Below are positions 13,950 through 26,299 of a stretch of 64,000 bases of DNA, one piece after another. Under the pieces are notes generated by a model that was not told where the DNA came from, ran no database searches, and was given only the letters and a program-made list of their open reading frames with translations. Position numbers and translations under genes: made by a program. Origin of the DNA: Diorhabda sublineata (lineage: Eukaryota > Arthropoda > Insecta > Coleoptera > Chrysomelidae); contig NC_079486.1 in NCBI RefSeq assembly GCF_026230105.1, positions 1,674,001 to 1,738,000 of the forward strand, read 5' to 3'. The stretch's first letter is position 1. Every line of letters begins with the position of its first letter.

Positions 13950-15492
13950 AATCCAAAAAGGCTCACTAATGACATTATTTTTTCTCAACAGAACTAATCA
14001 AAAAGTGGAAGAGAATTGAAGTTTATCGAAACGGTGAAGGGAATATGAAATTCGGTAGGTCGTTTAGAAACGCATTATGTGATTCCAAATATGCCACGTT
14101 TCGTAAAAAATGTCAAGTCTTCGATGCTCTGCCATTGAATGTGTCACCCCCATAATAATATAATATTCGGAAATTGTGTTTCACTATGACTTGACGGAGA
14201 CGGGAAAATCCAAAAAGGCTCACTAATGACATTGTTTTTTCTCAACAAAACTAATCAAAAAGTGGGAGAGAATCGTTAATTGTCGAAACGGTGAAGGGAA
14301 GAAGGAATTCGGTAGCTCATTTGGAAATGCTTTATGTGATTCCGACAATGCCACGTTTCGTAAAAAAAAGTCAAGTTTTCGATTCTCTGCCATTAAATGT
14401 GTCACCCCCATAATAATATAATATTCGGAAATTGTGTTTCACTATGACTTGACGGAGAAGGGAAAATCCAAAAAGGCTCACTAATGACATAATTTTTCCC
14501 AACAAAACTAATCAAAAAGTGGAAGAGAATTGTTATTTATCGAAACGGTGAAGGGAATATGGAATTCGGTAGGTCATTTAGAAACACGTTATGTGATTCT
14601 GACAATGCCACGTTTCGTAGAAAAAAGTCAAGTCTTCGATGCTCTGCCATTGAATGTGTCACCCCCATAATAATATAATATTCGCAAAGTGTGTTTGACT
14701 ATGACTTGACGGAGAGGGGAAAATCCAAAAAGGCTCACTAATGACATAATTTTTTCCGAACAAAACTAATCAAAAAGTGGCAGAGAATTGTTATTTGTCG
14801 AAACGATGAAGGGAAGATGGAATTCTATAGGTCATTTAGAAACACATTATGTGATCCTGACAATGCCACGTTTCGTAAAAAAAAGTAAAGTCTTCGATGC
14901 TCTGCCATTGAATGTGTCACCCCCATAATAATATAATATTCGGAAAGTGTGTTTCACTATGACTTGACGGAGAGGGAAAATCCAAAAAGGCTCACTAATG
15001 ACATAATTTTTTCTCAACAAAACTAATCAAAAAGTGGAAGAGAATTGTTATTTGTCGAAACGATGAAGGGAAGATGGAATTCGGTGATCATTTAGAAAAA
15101 CGTTATGTGATTCTGACAATGCCACGTTTCGTAGAAAAAAGTCAAGTCTTCGATGCTTTGCAATTGAATGTGTCACCCCCATAATAATATAATATTCGGA
15201 AAGTGTGTTTGACTATGACTTGACGGAGAGGGGAAAATCCAAAAAGGCTCACTAATGACATAATTTTTTCTCAACAAAACTAATCAAAAAGTGGGAGAGA
15301 ATTGTTATTTGTCGAAACGGTGAAGGGAAGATGGAATTCGGTAAGTCATTTAGAAAAACGTTATGTGATTCTGACAATGCCACGTTTCGTAAAAAAAAGT
15401 CAAGTCTTCGATTCTCTGCCACTGAATGTGTCACCACCATAATAATATAATATTAGGAAAATGTGTTTCACTATGACTTGACGGAAAGGGAA
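13950..15492 (+). repeat. Higher-order repeat, 6-mer (1543-1544 bp), copy 1
   Basis: Markers here reappear 1543-1544 bp downstream: the ATGAAATTCGGTAGGTCG unit (about 14,045 to 15,588), the AAAATGTCAAGTC form (A6 then TGTCAAG), the type 2a unit at 14,223 to 15,766, AAAAAGTGGCAGAGAATTG (14,771 to 16,315), GGAATTCTATAGGTC, and the GATGCTTTGCAATTG unit. This is a six-monomer tandem duplication. Confidence 0.8.
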
Positions 15493-16975
15493 AATCCAAA
15501 AAGGCTCACTAATGACATTATTTTTTCTCAACAGAACTAATCAAAAAGTGGAAGAGAATTGTTGTTTATCGAAACGGTGAAGGGAATATGAAATTCGGTA
15601 GGTCGTTTAGAAACGCATTATGTGATTCCAAATATGCCACGTTTCGTAAAAAATGTCAAGTCTTCGATGCTCTGCCATTGAATGTGTCACCCCCATAATA
15701 ATATAATATTCGGAAATTGTGTTTCACTATGACTTGACGGAGACGGGAAAATCCAAAAAGGCTCACTAATGACATTGTTTTTTCTCAACAAAACTAATAA
15801 AAAATTGGGAGAGAATTGTTAATTGTCGAAACGGTGAAGGGAAGAAGGAATTCGGTAGCTCATTTGGAAATGTTTTATGTGATTCCGACAATGCTACGTT
15901 TCGTAAAAAAAAGTCAAGGTTTCGATTCTCTGCCATTAAATGTGTCACCGCCATAATAATATAATATTCGGAAAGTGTGTTTCACTATGACTTGACGGAG
16001 AGGGGAAAATCCAAAAAGGTTCACTAATGACATAATTTTTTCTCAACAAAACTAATCGAAAAGTGAAAGAGAATTGTTATTTATCGAAACGGTGAAGGGA
16101 ATATGGAATTCGGTGGGTCATTTAGAAACACGTTATGTGATTCTGACAATGCCACGTTTCGTAGAAAAAAGTCAAGTCTTCGATGCTCTGCCATTGAATG
16201 TGTCACCCCCATAATAATATAATATTCGCAAAGTGTGTTTGACTATGACTTGACGGAGAGGGGAAAATCCAAAAAGGCTCACTAATGACATAATTTTTTC
16301 CGAACAAAACTAATCAAAAAGTGGCAGAGAATTGTTATTTGTCGAAACGATGAAGGGAAGATGGAATTCTATAGGTCATTTAGAAACACATTATGTGATC
16401 CTGACAATGCCACGTTTCGTAAAAAAAAGTAAAGTCTTCGATGCTCTGCCATTGAATGTGTCACACCCATAATAATATAATATTCGGAAAGTGTGTTTCA
16501 CTATGACTTGACGGAGAGGGAAAATCCAAAAAGGCTCAGTAATGACATAATTTTTTCTCAACAAAACTAATCAAAAAGTGGAAGAGAATTGTTATTTGTC
16601 GAAACGATGAAGGGAAGATGGAATTCGGTGATCATTTAGAAAAACGTTATGTGATTCTGACAATGCCACGTTTCGTAGAAAAAAGTCAAGTCTTCGATGC
16701 TTTGCAATTGAATGTGTCACCCCCATAATAATATAATATTCGGAAAGTGTGTTTGACTATGACTTGACGGAGAGGGGAAAATCCAAAAAGGCTCACTAAT
16801 GACATAATTTTTTCTCAACAAAACTAATCAAAAAGTGGGAGAGAATTGTTATTTGTCGAAACGATGAAGGGAAGATGGAATTCGGTAGGTCATTTAGAAA
16901 AACGTTATGTGATTCTGACAATGTCACGTTTTGTAAAAAAAATTCAAGTCTTCGATTCTCTGCCATTAAATGTTT
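15493..16975 (+). repeat. Higher-order repeat, 6-mer, copy 2
   Basis: Second copy of 13,950-15,492 in the same order, slightly diverged (for example GGTGGGTCATTTAG near 16,113). Its last unit (from 16,796) departs from the first copy in having TTTTGTAAAAAAAATTC, so the copied block ends near 16,875-16,975. Confidence 0.75.
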
Positions 16976-17689
16976 CACCCCCATAATAATATAATATTCG
17001 GAAATTGTGTTTCACTATGACTTGACGGAGAGGGGAAAATCCAAAAAGGCTCACTAATCACATAATTTTTTCTCAACAAAATTAATCAAAAAGTGGAAGA
17101 GAATTGTTATTTATCGAAACGGTGAAGGGAATATGGAATTCGGTAGGTCATTTAGAAACACGTTATGTGATTCTGACAATGCCACGTTTCGTAGAAAAAA
17201 GTCAAGTCTTCGATGATCTGCCATTGAATGTGTCACCCCCATAATAATATAATATTCGGAAAGTGTGTTTGACTATGACTTGACGGAGAGGGGAAAATCC
17301 AAAAAGGCTCACTAATGACATAATTTTTCTCAACAAAACTAATCAAAAGTGGGAGAGAATTGTTAATTGTCGAAACGGTGAAGGGAAGATGGAATTCGGT
17401 AGCTCATTTGGAAATGCTTTATGTGATTACGACAATGCCACGTTTCGTGAAAAAAAGTCAAGTCTCCGATGCTCTGCCATTGAATGTGTCACCCCCATAA
17501 TAATATAATATTAGGAAAGTGTGTTTGACTATGACTTGACGGAGAGGGGAAAATCCAAAAAGGCTCAGTAATGACATAATTTTTTCTCAACAAAACTAAT
17601 CAAAAAGTGGAAGAGAATTGTTATTTGTCGAAACGATGAAGGGAAGATGGAATTCGGTAGGTCATTTAGAAAAACGTTATGTGATTCTG

Positions 17690-18599
17690 ACAATGCCACG
17701 TTTCGTAGAAAAAAGTCAAGTCTTCGATGCTCTGCCATTGAATGTGTCACCCCCATAATAATATAATATTCGGAAAGTGTGTTTGACTATGACTTGACGG
17801 AGAGGGGAAAATCCAAAAAGGCTCACTAATGACATAATTTTTCTCAACAAAACTAATCAAAAGTGGAAGAGAATTGTTATTTGTCGAAACGGTGAAGGGA
17901 AGAAAGAATTCGGTAGCTCATTTGGAAATGCTTTATGTGATTCCAACAATGCCACGTTTCGTAAAAAAAAGTCAAGTATTCGATTCTCTGCCATTAAATG
18001 TGTCACCCCCATAATAATATAATATTCGGAAATTGTGTTTCACTATGACTTGACGGAGAGGGGAAAATCCAAAAAGGCTCACTAATGACATAATTTTTCC
18101 CAACAAAACTAATCAAAAAGTGGAAGAGAATTGTTAGTTGTCGAAACGGTGAAGGGAATATGGAATTCGGTAGGTCATTTAGAAACACGTTATGTGATTC
18201 TGACAATGCCAAGTTTTGTAGAAAAAAGTCAAGTCTTCGATGCTCTGCCATTGAATGTGTCACCCTCATAATAATATCTTCGGAAAGTGTGTTTCGTTTC
18301 ACTATGACTTGACGGAAAGGGAAAATCCAAAAAGGCTCACTAATCACATCATTTTTTCTCAACAGAACTAATCAAAAAGTGGAAGAGAATTGTTGTTTAT
18401 CGAAACGGTGAAGGGAATATGGAATTCGGTGGGTCATTTAGAAACACATTATGTGATCCTGACAATGCCACGTTTCGTAAAAAAAAGTAAAGTCTTCGAT
18501 GCTCTGCAATTGAATGTGTCACCCCCATAATAATATAATATTCGGAAAGTGTGTTTGACTATGACTTGACGGAGAGGGGAAAATCCAAAAAGGCTCAGT
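17690..18599 (+). repeat. 6-mer (1545 bp) duplication, copy 1
   Basis: This segment matches 19,235-20,144 at a constant 1545-bp offset. Shared private changes include CATAATTTTTCTC with AATCAAAAGTGG (two short deletions), CATAATTTTTCCCAAC, GCCAAGTTTTGTAG, CACTAATCACATCATTTT and the TTTCGTTTCACTATGAC insertion unit. A 119-codon minus-strand frame is identical at 18,003-18,362 and 19,548-19,907. It arises because the shortened T tract joins two monomer frames, and I do not consider it a gene. Confidence 0.8.
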
Positions 18600-19234
18600 A
18601 ATGACATAATTTTTTCTCAACAAAACTAATCAAAAAGTGGAAGAGAATTGTTATTTGTCGAAACGATGAAGGGAAGATGGAATTCGGTAGGTCATTTAGA
18701 AAAACGTTATGTGATTCTGACAATGCCACGTTTCGTAAAAAAAGTCAAGTCTTCGATTCTCTGCCATTGAATGTGTCACCCCCATAATAATATAATATTC
18801 GGAAATTGTGTTTCACTATGACTTGACGGAGAGGGGAAAATCCAAAAAGGCTCACTAATCACATAATTTTTTCTCAACAAAATTAATCAAAAAGTGGAAG
18901 AGAATTGTTATTTATCGAAACGGTGAAGGGAATATGGAATTCGGTAGGTCATTTAGAAACACGTTATGTGATTCTGACAATGCCACGTTTCGTAGAAAAA
19001 AGTCAAGTCTTCGATGCTCTGCAATTGAATGTGTCACCCCCATAATAATATAATATTCGGGAAATGTGTTTGAATATGACTTGACGGAGAGGGGAAAATC
19101 CAAAAAGGCTCACTAATCACATAATTTTTTCTCAACAAAATTAATCAAAAAGTGGAAGAGAATTGTTATTTATCGAAACGGTGAAGGGAATATGGAATTC
19201 GGTAGGTCATTTAGAAACACGTTATGTGATTCTG

Positions 19235-20144
19235 ACAATGCCACGTTTCGTAGAAAAAAGTCAAGTCTTCGATGCTCTGCCATTGAATGTGTCACCCCCA
19301 TAATAATATAATATTCGGAAAGTGTGTTTGACTATGACTTGACGGAGAGGGGAAAATCCAAAAAGGCTCACTAATGACATAATTTTTCTCAACAAAACTA
19401 ATCAAAAGTGGAAGAGAATTGTTATTTGTCGAAACGGTGAAGGGAAGAAGGAATTCGGTAGCTCATTTGGAAATGCTTTATGTGATTCTAACAATGCCAC
19501 GTTTCGTAAAAAAAAGTCAGGTTTTCGATTCTCTGCCATTAAATGTGTCACCCCCATAATAATATAATATTCGGAAATTGTGTTTCACTATGACTTGACG
19601 GAGAGGGGAAAATCCAAAAAGGCTCACTAATGACATAATTTTTCCCAACAAAACTAATCAAAAAGTGGAAGAGAATTGTTAGTTGTCGAAACGGTGAAGG
19701 GAATATGGAATTCGGTAGGTCATTTAGAAACACGTTATGTGATTCTGACAATGCCAAGTTTTGTAGAAAAAAGTCAAGTCTTCGATGCTCTGCCATTGAA
19801 TGTGTCACCCTCATAATAATATCTTCGGAAAGTGTGTTTCGTTTCACTATGACTTGACGGAAAGGGAAAATCCAAAAAGGCTCACTAATCACATCATTTT
19901 TTCTCAACAGAACTAATCAAAAAGTGGAAGAGAATTGTTGTTTATCGAAACGGTGAAGGGAATATGGAATTCGGTAGGTCATTTAGAAACACATTATGTG
20001 ATCCTGACAATGCCACGTTTCGTAAAAAAAAGTAAAGTCTTCGATGCTCTGCAATTGAATGTGTCACCCCCATAATAATATAATATTCGGAAAGTGTGTT
20101 TGACTATGACTTGACGGAGAGGGGAAAATCCAAAAAGGCTCACT
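19235..20144 (+). repeat. 6-mer (1545 bp) duplication, copy 2
   Basis: Copy of 17,690-18,599. The TTTCGTTTCACTATGAC cassette with CACTAATCACAT appears once more at about 20,340-20,630, about two monomers after its place in this copy, so a shorter secondary copying event followed. Confidence 0.8.
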
Positions 20145-22718
20145 AATGACATTATTTTTTCTCAACAAAACTAATCAAAAAGTGGAAGAGAATTGTTATT
20201 TGTCGAAACGGTGAAGGGAATATGGAATTCGGTAGGTCATTTGGAAACGCCTCATGTGATTCCGACTATGCCACGTTTCGTAAAAAAAAGTCAAGTCTTC
20301 GATTCTCTGCTATTGAATGTGTCACCCCCATAATAATATCTTCGGAAAGTGTGTTTCGTTTCACTATGACTTGACGGAAAGGGAAAATCCAAAAAGGCTC
20401 ACTAATCACATTATTTTTTCTCAACAGAACTAATCAAAAAGTGGAAGAGAATTGTTGTTTATCGAAACGGTGAAGGGAATATGGAATTCGGTAGGTCATT
20501 TAGGAACACATTATGTGATCCTGACAATGCCACGTTTCGTAAAAAAAAGTAAAGTCTTCGATGCTCTGCAATTGAATGTGTCACCCCCATGATAATATAA
20601 TATTCGGAAATTGTGTTTCACTATGACTTGACGGAGAGGGGAAAATCCAAAAAGGCTCACTAATCACATAATTTTTTCTCAACAAAACTAATCAAAAAGT
20701 GGAAGAGAATTGTTAGTTGTCGAAACGGTGAAGGGAATATGGAATTCGGTAGGTCATTTAGAAACACGTTATGTGATTCTGACAATGCCAAGTTTCGTAG
20801 AAAAAAGTCAAGTCTTCGATGCTCTGCCATTGAATGTGTCACCCCCATAATAATATGATATTAGGAAATTGTGTTTCACTATGACTTGACGAAGACGGGA
20901 AAATCCAAAAAGGCTCACTAATTACATTGTTTTTTTTTTCAACAAAACTAATCAACAAGTGGTAGAGAAATGTTATGTGTCGAAACGGTGAAGGGAATAT
21001 GAAATTCGGTAGGTCGTTTAGAAACGCATTATGTGATTCCAAATATGCCACGTTTCGTAAAAAAAGTCAAGTCTTCGATGCTTTGCCATTGAATGTGTCA
21101 CCCCCATAATAATACAATATTCGGAAATTGTGTTTCACTATGACTTGACGGAGACGGGAAAATCCAGAAAGGCTCACTAATGACATTGTTTTTTCTCAAC
21201 AAAACTGATCAAAAAGTGGGAGAGAATTGTTAATTGTCGAAACGGTGAAGGGAAGAAGGAATTCGGTAGCTCATTTGGAAATGCTTTATGTGATTCCGAC
21301 AATGCCACGTTTCGTAAAAAAAAGTCAAGTTTTCGATTCTCTGCCATTAAATGTGTCACCGCCATAATAATATAATATTCGGAAAGTGTGTTTCACTATG
21401 ACTTGACGGAGAGGGGAAAATCCAAAAAGGCTCACTAATGACATTATTTTTTCTCAACAAATTTAATCAAAAAGTGGAAGAGAATTGTTATTTGTCGAAA
21501 CGGTGAAGGGAATATGGAATTCGGTAGGTCATTTGGAAACGTCTCATGTGATTCCGACTATGCCACGTTTCGTAAAAAAAAGTCAAGTCTTCGATTCTCT
21601 GCCATTGAATGTGTCACCCCCATAATAATATAATATTCGGAAATTGTGTTTCACTATGACTTGACGGAGACGGGAAAATCCAAAAAGGCTCACTAATGAC
21701 ATTGTTTTTTCTCAACAAAACTAATCAAAAAGTGGGAGAGAATTGTTAATTGTCAAAACGGTGAAGGGAAGAAGGAATTCGGTAGCTCATTTGGAAATGC
21801 TTTATGTGATTCCGACAATGCCACGTTTCGTAAAAAAAAGTCAAGTTTTCGATTCTCTGCCATTAAATGTGTCACCGCCATAATAATATAATATTCGGAA
21901 AGTGTGTTTCACTATGACTTGACGGAGAGGGGAAAATCCAAAAAGGCTCACTAATGACATTGTTTTTTCTCAACAAAACTAATCAAAAAGTGGAAGAGAA
22001 TTGTTAGTTGTCGATACGGTGAAGGGAATATGGAATTCGGTAGGTCATTTAAAGACACGTTATGTGATTCTGACAATGCCAAGTTTCGTAGAAAGAAGTC
22101 AAGTCTTCGATGCTCTGCCATTGAATGTGTCACCCTCATAATAATATCTTCGGAAAGTGTGTTTCGTTTCACTAAGACTTGACGGAAAGGGAAAATTCAA
22201 AAAGGCTCACTAATGACATTATTTTTTTCAACAAAACTAATGAAAAAGTGGAAGAGAATTGTTATTTGTCGAAACGATGAAGGGAAGATGGAATTCGGTA
22301 GGTCATTTAGAAAAACGTTATGTGATTCTGACAATGCCACGTTTCGTAGAAAAAAGTCAAGTCTTCGATTCTCTGCCATTGAATGTGTCACCTCCATAAT
22401 AATATAATATTCGGGAATTGTGTTTCACTATGACTTGACGGAGAGGGGAAAATCCAAAAAAGCTCACTAATGACATAATTTTTTCTCAACATAACTAATC
22501 AAAAAGTGGAAGAGAATTGTTATTTGTCGAAACGGTGAAGGGAATATGGAATTCGGTAGGTCATTTGGAAACGCCTCATGTGATTCCGACAATGCCACGT
22601 TTCGTAAAAAAAAGTCAAGTTTTCGATTCTCTGCCATTAAATGTGTCACCGCCATAATAATATAATATTCGGAAATTGTGTTTCACTATGACTTGACGGA
22701 GAGGGGAAAATCCAAAAA

Positions 22719-22930
22719 GGCTCACTAATGACATAATTTTTTCTCAACAAAACTAATCAAAAATTGGAAGAGAATTGTTATTTGTCGAAACGATGAAGGG
22801 AAGATGGAATTCGGTAGGTCATTTAGAAAAACGTTATGTGATTCTGACAATGCCACGTTTCGTAAAAAAAGTCAAGTCTTCGATTCTCTGCCAATAAAAG
22901 TAACACCCCCATAATAATATAATATTCGGT
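22719..22930 (+). repeat. Truncated monomer (about 52-bp deletion)
   Basis: TAATATAATATTCGG runs straight into TAAATGACATTATTTT at about 22,930. The segment normally holding GTGTTTCACTATGACTTGACGG and the next unit's GGCTCACT is missing. The distance between successive GACAT landmarks is 205 bp (22,730 to 22,935) instead of 257. Confidence 0.85.
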
Positions 22931-22939
22931 AAATGACAT

Positions 22940-25000
22940 TATTTTTTCTCAACAGAACTAATCGAAAAGTGGAAGAGAATTGTTATTTGTCGAACGGTGA
23001 AGGGAATATGGAATTCGGTAGGTCATTTAGAAACACATTATGTGATCCTTACAATGCCACGTTTCGTAAATAAAGATCAAGTCTTCGATGCTCTGCCATT
23101 GAATGTGTCACCCCCATAATAATATAATATTCGGAAAGTGTGTTTCACTATGACTTGACGGAGAGGGAAAATCCAAAAAGGCTCACTAATGACATAATTT
23201 TTTCTCAAAAAAACTAATCAAAAATTGGAAGAGAATTGTTATTTGTCGAAATGATGAAGGGAAGATGGAATTCGGTAGGTCATTTAGAAAAACGTTATGT
23301 GATTCTGACAATGCCACGTTTCGTAAAAAAAAGTCAAGTCTTCGATTCTCTGCCAATAAAAGTAACACCCCCATAATAATATAATATTCGGAAAATGAGT
23401 TTCACTATGACCTGACGGAGAGGGGAAAAACCAAAAAGGCTCACTAATGACATTATTTTTCCTCAACAGAACTAATCGAAAAGTGGAAGAGAATTGTTAT
23501 TTGTCGAAACGGTGAAGGGAAGATGGAATTCGGTAGCTCATTTGGAAATGCCTTACGTGATTCCGACAATGCCACGTTTCGTAAAAAAAAGTCAAGTCTT
23601 CGATTCTCTGCCATTGAATGTGTCACCCCCATAATAATATAATATTTGGAAAGTGTGTTTCACTATGACTTGACGGAGAGGGAAAATCCAATAAGGCTCA
23701 CTAATGACATTGGTTTTTCTCAACAAAACTAATCAAAAAGTGGGAGAGAATTGTTAATTGTCGAAACGGTGAAGGGAAGATGGAATTCGGTAGCTCATTT
23801 GGAAATGCTTTATGTGATTACGACAATGCCACGTTTCGTAAAAAAAAGTCAAGTCTTCGATGCTCTGCCATTGAATGTGTCACCCCCTTAATAATATAAT
23901 ATTCGGAAAGTGTGTTTGACTATGACTTGACGGAGAGAGGAAAATCCAAAAAGGCTCACTAATGACATAATTTTTTCTCAACAGTACTAATCAAAAAGTG
24001 GAAGAGAATTGTTATTTGTCGAAACGGTGAAGGGAAGTTGGAATTCGGTAGGTCATTTAGAAAAACGTTATGTGATTCTGACAATGCCACGTTTCGTAAA
24101 AAAAGTCAAGTCTTCGATTCTCTGCCATTGAATGTGTCACCCCCATAATAATATAATATTAGGAAATTGTGTTTCACTATGACTTGACGGAGAGGGGGAA
24201 ATCCAAAAAGACTCACTAATGACATAATTTTTTCTCAACAAAACTAATCAAAAAGTGGAAGAGAATTGTTAGTTGTCGAAACGGTGAAGGGAATATGGAA
24301 TTCGGTAGGTCATCTAGAAACACGTTATGTGATTCTGACAATGCCAAGTTTCGTAGAAAAAAGTCAAGTCTTCGATGATCTGCCATTGAATGTGTCACCC
24401 TTATAATAATATCTTCGGAAAGTGTATTTCACTATGACTTGACGTAGACGGGAAAATCCAAAAAGGCTCACTAATGACATTTTTTCCTAAAAAAACTAAT
24501 CAAAAAGTGGAAGAGAATTGTTAGTTGTCGAAACGGTGAAGGGAATATGGAATTCGGTAGGTCATTTGAAAACGCCTAATGTGATTCCAACAATGCCACG
24601 TTTCGTAATAAAAAGTCAAGTCTTCGATTCTCTGCCATTGAATGTGTCACCCTCATAATAATATAATATTCGGAAAGTGGGTTGCACTATGACTTGACGG
24701 AGAGGGGAAATCCATAAAGGCTCACTAATGACATTGTTTTTTCTCAACAAAACTAATCAAAAAGTGGGAGAGAATTGTTAATTGTCGAAACGGTGAAGGG
24801 AAGATGGAATTCGGTAGCTCATTTGGAAACGCCTAATGTGATTCCAACAATGCCACGTTTCATAAAAAAAAGTCAAGTTTTCGATTTTCTGCCATTAAAT
24901 GTGTCACCCCCATAATAATATAATATTCGGAAAGTGGGTTTCACTATGACTTGACGGAGACGGGAAAATCCAAAAAGGCTCACTAATGACATTATTTTTT
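22940..25000 (+). repeat. Block duplicated 8742 bp away, left copy
   Basis: The ends of this block match 31,682-33,740 at an offset of 8742 bp (about 34 monomers). Shared features are the CTCAAAAAAACTAATC B-variant unit (23,186 to 31,928), the AAAGACTCACTAATGAC unit with CATCTAGAAACACG (24,216 to 32,958), the odd CATTTTTTCCTAAAAAAAC tract (about 24,477 to 33,220), GGGTTGCACTATGAC, and TTTCATAAAAAAA with GATTTTCTGCC. The middle (about 23,520-24,150) is less collinear; its ATGTGATTACGACAATG unit matches at about 9000 bp instead. Confidence 0.7.
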
Positions 25001-26299
25001 CTCAACAAAACTAATCAAAGAGTGGAAGAGAATTGTTAGTTGTCGAAACGGTGAAGGGAATATGGAATTAGGTAGGTCATTTAGAAAAACGTTATGTGAT
25101 TCTGACAATGCCACGTTTCGTAAAAAAAAGTCAAGTCTTCGATGCTCTGCCATTGAATGTGTCACCCCCATAATAATATAATATTCGAAAAGTGTGTTTG
25201 ACTATGACTTGACGGAGAGGGGAAAATCCAAAAAGGCTCACCAATGACATAAGTTTTTCTCAACAAAACTAATCAAAACGGGAAAGAGAATTGTTAGTTG
25301 TCGAAACGGTGAAGGGAATATGGAATTCGGTAGGTCATTTGGAAACGCCTCATGTGATTCCGACAATGCCAAGTTTCGTGAAAAAAAGTCAATTCTTCGA
25401 TGATCTTCCATTGAATGTGTCACCCTCATAATAATATCTTCGGAAAGCGTGTTTCACTATGACTTGACGGAGAGGGGAAATCCATAAAGGCTCACTAATG
25501 ACATTGTTTTTTCTCAACAAAACTAATCAAAAAGTGGGAGAGAATTGTTAATTGTCGAAACGGTGAAGGGAAGATGGAATTCGGTAGCTCATTTGGAAAT
25601 GCCTTATGTGATTCCGACAATGCCACGATTTGTAAAAAGAAGTCAAGTCTTCGATGCTTTGTCATTGAATGTGTCACCCCCATAATAATATAATATTCGG
25701 AAAGTGTGTTTCACTATGACATGACGGAGACGGGAACATCCAAAAAGGCTCACTAATGACATTGTTTTTTCTCAACAAAACTAATAAAAAAGTGGAAGAG
25801 AATTGTTATTTGTCGAAACGGTGAAGGGAAGATGAAATTCGGTAGGTCGTTCAGAAACGCATTATGTGATTCCAAATATGCCACGTTCCGTAAAAAAAGT
25901 CAAGTCTTCGATGCTCTGCCATTGAATATGTCACCCCCATAATAATATAATATTCGGAAATTGTTTCACTATGACTTGACGGAGACGGGAAAATCCAAAA
26001 AGGCTCACTAATGACATTATTTTTTCTCAACAGAACTAATCGAAAAGTGGAACAGAATTGTTATTTGTCGAAACGGTGAAGGGAATATGGAATTCGGTAG
26101 GTCATTTAGAAACACATAATGTGATCCTGACAATGCCACGTTTCGTAAAAAAAGATCAAGTCTTCGATGCTCTGCCATTGAATGTGTCACCCCCATAATA
26201 ATATAATATTCGGAAAGTGTGTTTCACTATGACTTGACGGAGAGGGAAAATCCAAAAAGGCTCACTAATGACATAATTTTTTCTCAAAAAAACTAATCA

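Larger units (their letters stand above)
13400..22200 (+). repeat. Mixed sub-array: type 1 interleaved with early type 2a monomers
   Basis: Units with GAAGGAATTCGGTAGCTC and ATTTGGAAATGCTTTATG (type 2a) alternate with type 1 units and with a third form, ATGAAATTCGGTAGGTCG followed by TTTAGAAACGCATTATG and GATTCCAAATATGCC (near 14,045, 15,590 and 21,000). The third form has lost the EcoRI site (GAAATTC). All sequence is satellite; no spacer is present. Confidence 0.8.

Noticed and set aside
18003..19907. Two identical 119-codon minus-strand frames
   Set aside because: Identity reflects the 1545-bp segmental duplication, and the length comes from a shortened T tract that joins the frames of neighbouring monomers.
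20925..20945. T10 tract near 20,930 as a terminator or promoter element
   Set aside because: It is an expanded form of the T6 tract found at the same place in every monomer, with no hairpin before it.
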